Positions 14,245 through 15,313 of a stretch of 15,313 nt of DNA are shown here, piece after piece. Numbering within the stretch: position 1 is the stretch's first letter; each line of letters starts with the position of its first letter. The stretch lies in contig CAYMMX010000017.1 of NCBI GenBank assembly GCA_964391675.1, positions 1 to 15,313 on the forward strand, read 5' to 3'. The stretch is from CAYMMX01 sp964391675. GTDB lineage: Bacteria > Cyanobacteriota > Vampirovibrionia > Gastranaerophilales > Gastranaerophilaceae. The position numbers and the translations under genes were made by a program. The notes under the pieces were generated by a model that worked only from the letters and a program-made list of their open reading frames with translations, was not told the DNA's origin and ran no database searches.

Positions 14245-14847
14245 TTATTCTTTTATACTTCTAAAAAAATCTTGTGCAATAAGCTGAGAATATTTACCTT
14301 TTTCATTAGCTGAAACAATTACTCTTGATTGACCGCTTTTAGTATCAACAGCTGCAATGATTCCTTCAATTTCACCTGATGGAATTTTGCTTATTTTGGC
14401 ACTAAATCTCACATAAGGTACTTTCTGGTCAAAAGTTTTTATTTTACCTTTTTTTGTAACTTTTAAATCTTTTACATTAATAACAGAATATTTGAATTTT
14501 TTTGTTAAATCTAATAATTTGTCTTCAACTAAGTCATTACTAAAATCTTTAACTGTCAAGAGGGGTTTTTTACCTGTATCGATAACAATCATTTTTTGTC
14601 CGCTTGCTCTATGTTCTGCCAGAACTCCATTATATCCCAGAGCACTTGCTGCTTTATCTATTTCATACTCATCTCCGATATTTGAAAAATCACCAATTTT
14701 TCTTGCACGTTCGAGCATAATATCTTGAGGTGGATGCATTAATTCATCCCATTTTTTTACAAAAAAGTCTTTTCCGCCAATTGATACAAATCCAATTACA
14801 GCAAAAACTAAAATTATCGATTTTAAAATATTTTTAAGACATCCCAT
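14245..14847 (-). CDS. Unknown membrane-anchored protein
   Basis: A 200-residue protein I do not recognise. Residues 7-25 (ILKSIILVFAVIGFVSIGG) form one hydrophobic helix after a short basic start, an uncleaved anchor or signal peptide. The rest is soluble and probably outside the cytoplasm: a helical part (about 40-70), then a beta-rich domain with MIVIDTGKKPLLTV, YSVINVKDLKVTKKGKIKTF and VRFSAKISKIPSGEIEGIIA. AAGGA lies eleven bases before the ATG. Converges with proC, four bases apart; divergent from mutS. Confidence 0.75.
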   Translation of the reverse strand: MGCLKNILKSIILVFAVIGFVSIGGKDFFVKKWDELMHPPQDIMLERARKIGDFSNIGDEYEIDKAASALGYNGVLAEHRASGQKMIVIDTGKKPLLTVKDFSNDLVEDKLLDLTKKFKYSVINVKDLKVTKKGKIKTFDQKVPYVRFSAKISKIPSGEIEGIIAAVDTKSGQSRVIVSANEKGKYSQLIAQDFFRSIKE

Positions 14848-14925
14848 AAATTAATTTTTCCTTACATTTTCTAAGAATTATTATACTTTCATGTTAAAAT
14901 ATATTTTATAGGGATAAGTTTAGCA

Positions 14926-15313
14926 ATGACAAAAACAGAAATCAATCATGTAAACAGTTTAGATGTTAATATTGCTGACACAACACCTGTAATGCAGCAA
15001 TATCTTGAAATAAAACGTCAACATCAAGACGTTATTTTGTTATACAGATTAGGTGATTTTTACGAGACCTTTTTTGAAGATGCCGTTATTATGTCCAGAG
15101 AGCTTGAATTAACTCTCACAGGTCGTGATGCAGGCTCTATTTTAGGCAGAATTCCACTCGCAGGGGTTCCCGCAAAATCAATCGATAACTACCTTGAAAA
15201 ACTTATCGAAAAAAATTATAAAGTTGCTATCTGCGAACAATTAGAAGACCCAAAAGAGGCTAAAGGTATCGTAAAAAGAGGTGTTGTAAGACTTGTAACA
15301 GCAGGGACACTTA
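14926..15313 (+). CDS. mutS: DNA mismatch repair protein MutS (5' part)
   Basis: The first 129 codons of MutS; the rest runs off the right edge. The mismatch-recognition domain is recognisable: TTPVMQQYLEIKRQHQDVIL, then LLYRLGDFYETFFEDA with the F-x-E motif (FYE) that inserts at mismatches, then IPLAGVPAKSIDNYLEKLI and YKVAICEQLEDP. A leader of about 13 residues precedes the usual start of homology. The ribosome site is weak: AGGG about 12 bases upstream of the ATG. Confidence 0.97.
   Translation, partial: MTKTEINHVNSLDVNIADTTPVMQQYLEIKRQHQDVILLYRLGDFYETFFEDAVIMSRELELTLTGRDAGSILGRIPLAGVPAKSIDNYLEKLIEKNYKVAICEQLEDPKEAKGIVKRGVVRLVTAGTL

Overview
The window joins a mobile-element region (left, about 1-11,100) to a chromosomal housekeeping region (right, about 11,100-15,313). 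The DNA is AT-rich throughout. Ribosomal protein L34 begins with RTLEGT and carries SGFRARM-x-TP, which resembles cyanobacterial L34 (RTLxGT) more than the RTFQP start of most other bacteria. With low GC and no photosynthesis gene in view, this points by inference to a non-photosynthetic relative of cyanobacteria (Vampirovibrionia/Melainabacteria, Gastranaerophilales type). The assignment rests mainly on one short protein.

Left arm, 1-4,110. On the minus strand lie a large single-chain restriction-modification enzyme (putative nuclease core followed by an N6-adenine methylase), a DUF2971 protein, and the first 26 codons of a GGRLKGTPNK-type mobile-element protein cut by the window edge. Divergent from the enzyme is a small XRE regulator. 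The shared promoter region holds a perfect inverted repeat, TACTGTA-N14-TACAGTA, that overlaps both predicted promoters. This looks like a self-regulated defence cassette.

Replication and regulation core, 4,154-8,335. A leftward operon encodes an excisionase-like helix-turn-helix protein, a Toprim/DUF3854 primase-like protein and a RepA-like AAA ATPase. A palindrome-rich non-coding stretch (4,741-4,857) follows, then two small unknown proteins. Another leftward gene, an unknown 323-residue protein with a C-terminal winged helix, diverges from a small XRE repressor.

Integration end, 8,120-11,103. The repressor is translationally coupled to a tyrosine integrase with a complete catalytic set. 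Beyond it lie a 53-residue ORF and an overlapping TPR protein with a membrane-anchored C-terminus. The 3' end of an initiator tRNA-fMet gene faces this side, making it a plausible attachment site. The layout (integrase plus repressor one way; excisionase, primase and ATPase the other way; cargo beyond) resembles phage satellites or other small integrative elements. I see no relaxase, capsid or portal gene, but the left end of the element is outside the window.

Chromosomal side, 11,103-15,313. Here are tRNA-fMet with its terminator, a SprA-related HExxH protein with an apparently leaderless promoter, an unknown gene downstream of rnpA, rnpA, rpmH, proC, an unknown membrane-anchored protein and the start of mutS.
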